A stretch of DNA of 64,000 nt, taken from assembly GCF_003410055.1 (NCBI RefSeq), contig NZ_QUZK01000012.1, positions 62,001 to 126,000 on the forward strand. Reading direction: 5' to 3'. The translations under genes and the position numbers were made by a program. The notes beneath the pieces were generated by a model. The model had not been told where the DNA came from and ran no database searches. It saw only the letters and a program-made list of their open reading frames with translations. Positions 63,048-64,000 of the stretch are shown here, in pieces (the stretch's first letter is position 1; the number at the start of each line of letters is the position of its first letter). Source of the DNA: Wenzhouxiangella sediminis (GTDB taxonomy: Bacteria; Pseudomonadota; Gammaproteobacteria; Xanthomonadales; Wenzhouxiangellaceae).

Positions 63048-64000
63048 CTATCGCGTGAAGCCCGGCGAGGACGGATGGTTGGAGCCGTGGACCGCCGTAT
63101 GGCAGTTCATGCAGCTCTGTCCGAGCAGGTTCGGGTCAGCGCCCAGCGGCGGCAGACCGGTGCCGCTGCGAACCGTGCTCGGATGATACTGGGCCAGATG
63201 GCACTGCTGGCAAAGCTGGGGCGGTCTCTGGCGCAGCAAGGCGTCGTGGATGGCGCCGTGCGGCAGGTGGCAGGTGCTGCAGTCTTCGCGCACGGGTGCA
63301 TGCTCCCAGAGGAACGGCCCCCGCAACTGTGCGTGGCACTCGTAACAGGTTTCGTTGAGCGTCATCCGATTGAGCTCGGCGACGGTCGCGCTGCCGTGCG
63401 CATCGTGACAGTCGCTGCAGGAAAGCAGGCCGGCATCCGACGCGAATCCGCCGGAGGCCACTGGGTGTCGACTCGGCCGCATGAACTCCGCGCGTTCGCG
63501 CTGGTGGCACTCGAAGCAGACGCCCGCCTGCCGCGCGGGATCGAGCGCCGGATCACCGGCCGCATCGTGCGCGTTGTGGCAGTCCGTGCAGGCCAGTTCC
63601 TCGAACTCGTGCACGCTGCCCTGCCAATGGGGCGCCACTTGTCCGGCGTGACAGGTCGAGCAGGTCGCATTGATTCCGGCGCTCGGATCATCGGGGCCGA
63701 AGGAATGATCCGGCGGCGGTCGCGTGCCGTCCTCGGCCAGGCCCAGGTGCTCCCGGCTGGAGCCGTGACAGGCCGTACAACCCTGCCCGCTTTCGCCGAA
63801 CAGGACGGCGTGGCTCGAGTGAACGATGCCCGCGGCAGGCAGAGGGGCATTTTCGCCGTGGCACATCAAGCAAGCGCGCGAGGGATCGGCTTGCGGCGAT
63901 GGCGGGGAATCGGGTTGCTCTGCAGCGGCCCACAGGACCAGTCCGGTCCAGGTCAACAACGCACCCAGCCCCGCCGCCAGGACCTGACGCCTTCCTTTCC
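63048..64000 (-). CDS. Decaheme c-type cytochrome, MtrA/DmsE-like (5' end beyond window)
   Basis: Ten CXXCH heme sites can be counted: CLMCH, CTACH, CSTCH, CTDCH, CFECH, CSDCH, CYECH, CSTCH, CQQCH, CMNCH. The frame is open to base 64000 and begins with KGRRQVLAAGLGALL, a hydrophobic signal-peptide core, so the true start lies outside the window. A TTG at 63959 is a poor alternative. Product size (at least 317 residues) matches MtrA/DmsE. With the barrel downstream it forms a porin-cytochrome conduit for electron flow to or from an outside partner. The direction (reducing an oxidant or oxidising a donor such as iron) cannot be told. Confidence 0.93.
   Translation of the reverse strand, partial: KGRRQVLAAGLGALLTWTGLVLWAAAEQPDSPPSPQADPSRACLMCHGENAPLPAAGIVHSSHAVLFGESGQGCTACHGSSREHLGLAEDGTRPPPDHSFGPDDPSAGINATCSTCHAGQVAPHWQGSVHEFEELACTDCHNAHDAAGDPALDPARQAGVCFECHQRERAEFMRPSRHPVASGGFASDAGLLSCSDCHDAHGSATVAELNRMTLNETCYECHAQLRGPFLWEHAPVREDCSTCHLPHGAIHDALLRQRPPQLCQQCHLAQYHPSTVRSGTGLPPLGADPNLLGQSCMNCHTAVHGSNHPSSPGFTR

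Noticed and set aside
63960-64000. Twin-arginine signal on the decaheme cytochrome (KGRRQVLAAG)
   Set aside because: c-type cytochromes are exported unfolded through Sec and receive heme in the periplasm; two Arg before a hydrophobic core are common in Sec signals, and the real N-terminus is not in the window.

Overview
The window is about 64 kb of GC-rich, gene-dense DNA, almost certainly a gammaproteobacterial chromosome. The lineage signal is the block thrS-infC-rpmI-rplT-pheS-pheT-ihfA-merR, together with rnr-rlmB, mfd, serA with a divergent 2-hydroxyglutarate dehydrogenase, and folE2. I cannot place it at family level. Lineages such as Lysobacterales, Wenzhouxiangellaceae or Chromatiales fit, but that is inference. 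No insertion sequence, integrase, prophage or CRISPR array was seen.

Layout. 1-3.3 kb: an NtrC-type response regulator (cut by the window edge) and its sensor kinase, divergent from a small secreted DUF4168 protein that carries a textbook sigma-54 promoter. 3.3-6.8 kb: nucleoside deaminase, rlmB and rnr. 6.9-10.2 kb: an overlapping cell-wall operon (MltD-like transglycosylase, M23 peptidase, lipoprotein). 10.3-19.2 kb: folE2, tRNA-Pro, then the translation block, with infC probably starting at an AUC codon, and tRNA-Val. The 0.4 kb between thrS and tRNA-Val holds two large palindromes. 19.4-25.9 kb: mfd, D-2-hydroxyglutarate dehydrogenase, serA and a small acetyltransferase. 26-30.6 kb: the nitric oxide reductase operon norCBQD behind a perfect FNR/DNR-type box. 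30.6-33.9 kb: a MoxR ATPase coupled to an unusual fusion of a PCMT-like methyltransferase with a GspE/PilB-type ATPase.

34.2-45.4 kb is a heavy-metal (probably copper/silver) island. It has a CopL-like Cys-rich protein, CusC-CusB-CusA, a DUF5676 membrane protein, a cytochrome c fused to an NTF2-like domain, a DUF411 protein, a divergent CDF transporter, an EamA transporter, a Met-rich secreted protein and a convergent DUF302 protein. Most of these genes overlap or lie close together on the plus strand.

45.5-57.9 kb: a PLD-like protein, a lysoplasmalogenase-like protein, an SLC13 transporter, an M13 metallopeptidase, an aromatic amino acid decarboxylase, a K+ channel with two RCK domains plus a small membrane partner, a UbiB-family kinase, a lytic transglycosylase and a membrane protein. 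57.9-64 kb is redox-rich: a PQQ sugar dehydrogenase, a ferric-reductase-like flavocytochrome coupled to a cytochrome b5-like protein, and convergent to them an MtrB/PioB-type outer-membrane barrel with a ten-heme MtrA/DmsE-type cytochrome that runs off the window. Together with norCBQD this suggests an organism with flexible respiration, including possible electron exchange across the outer membrane.

The same roughly 90 bp palindromic repeat occurs twice (22.84 and 51.26 kb), each time between convergent gene ends.
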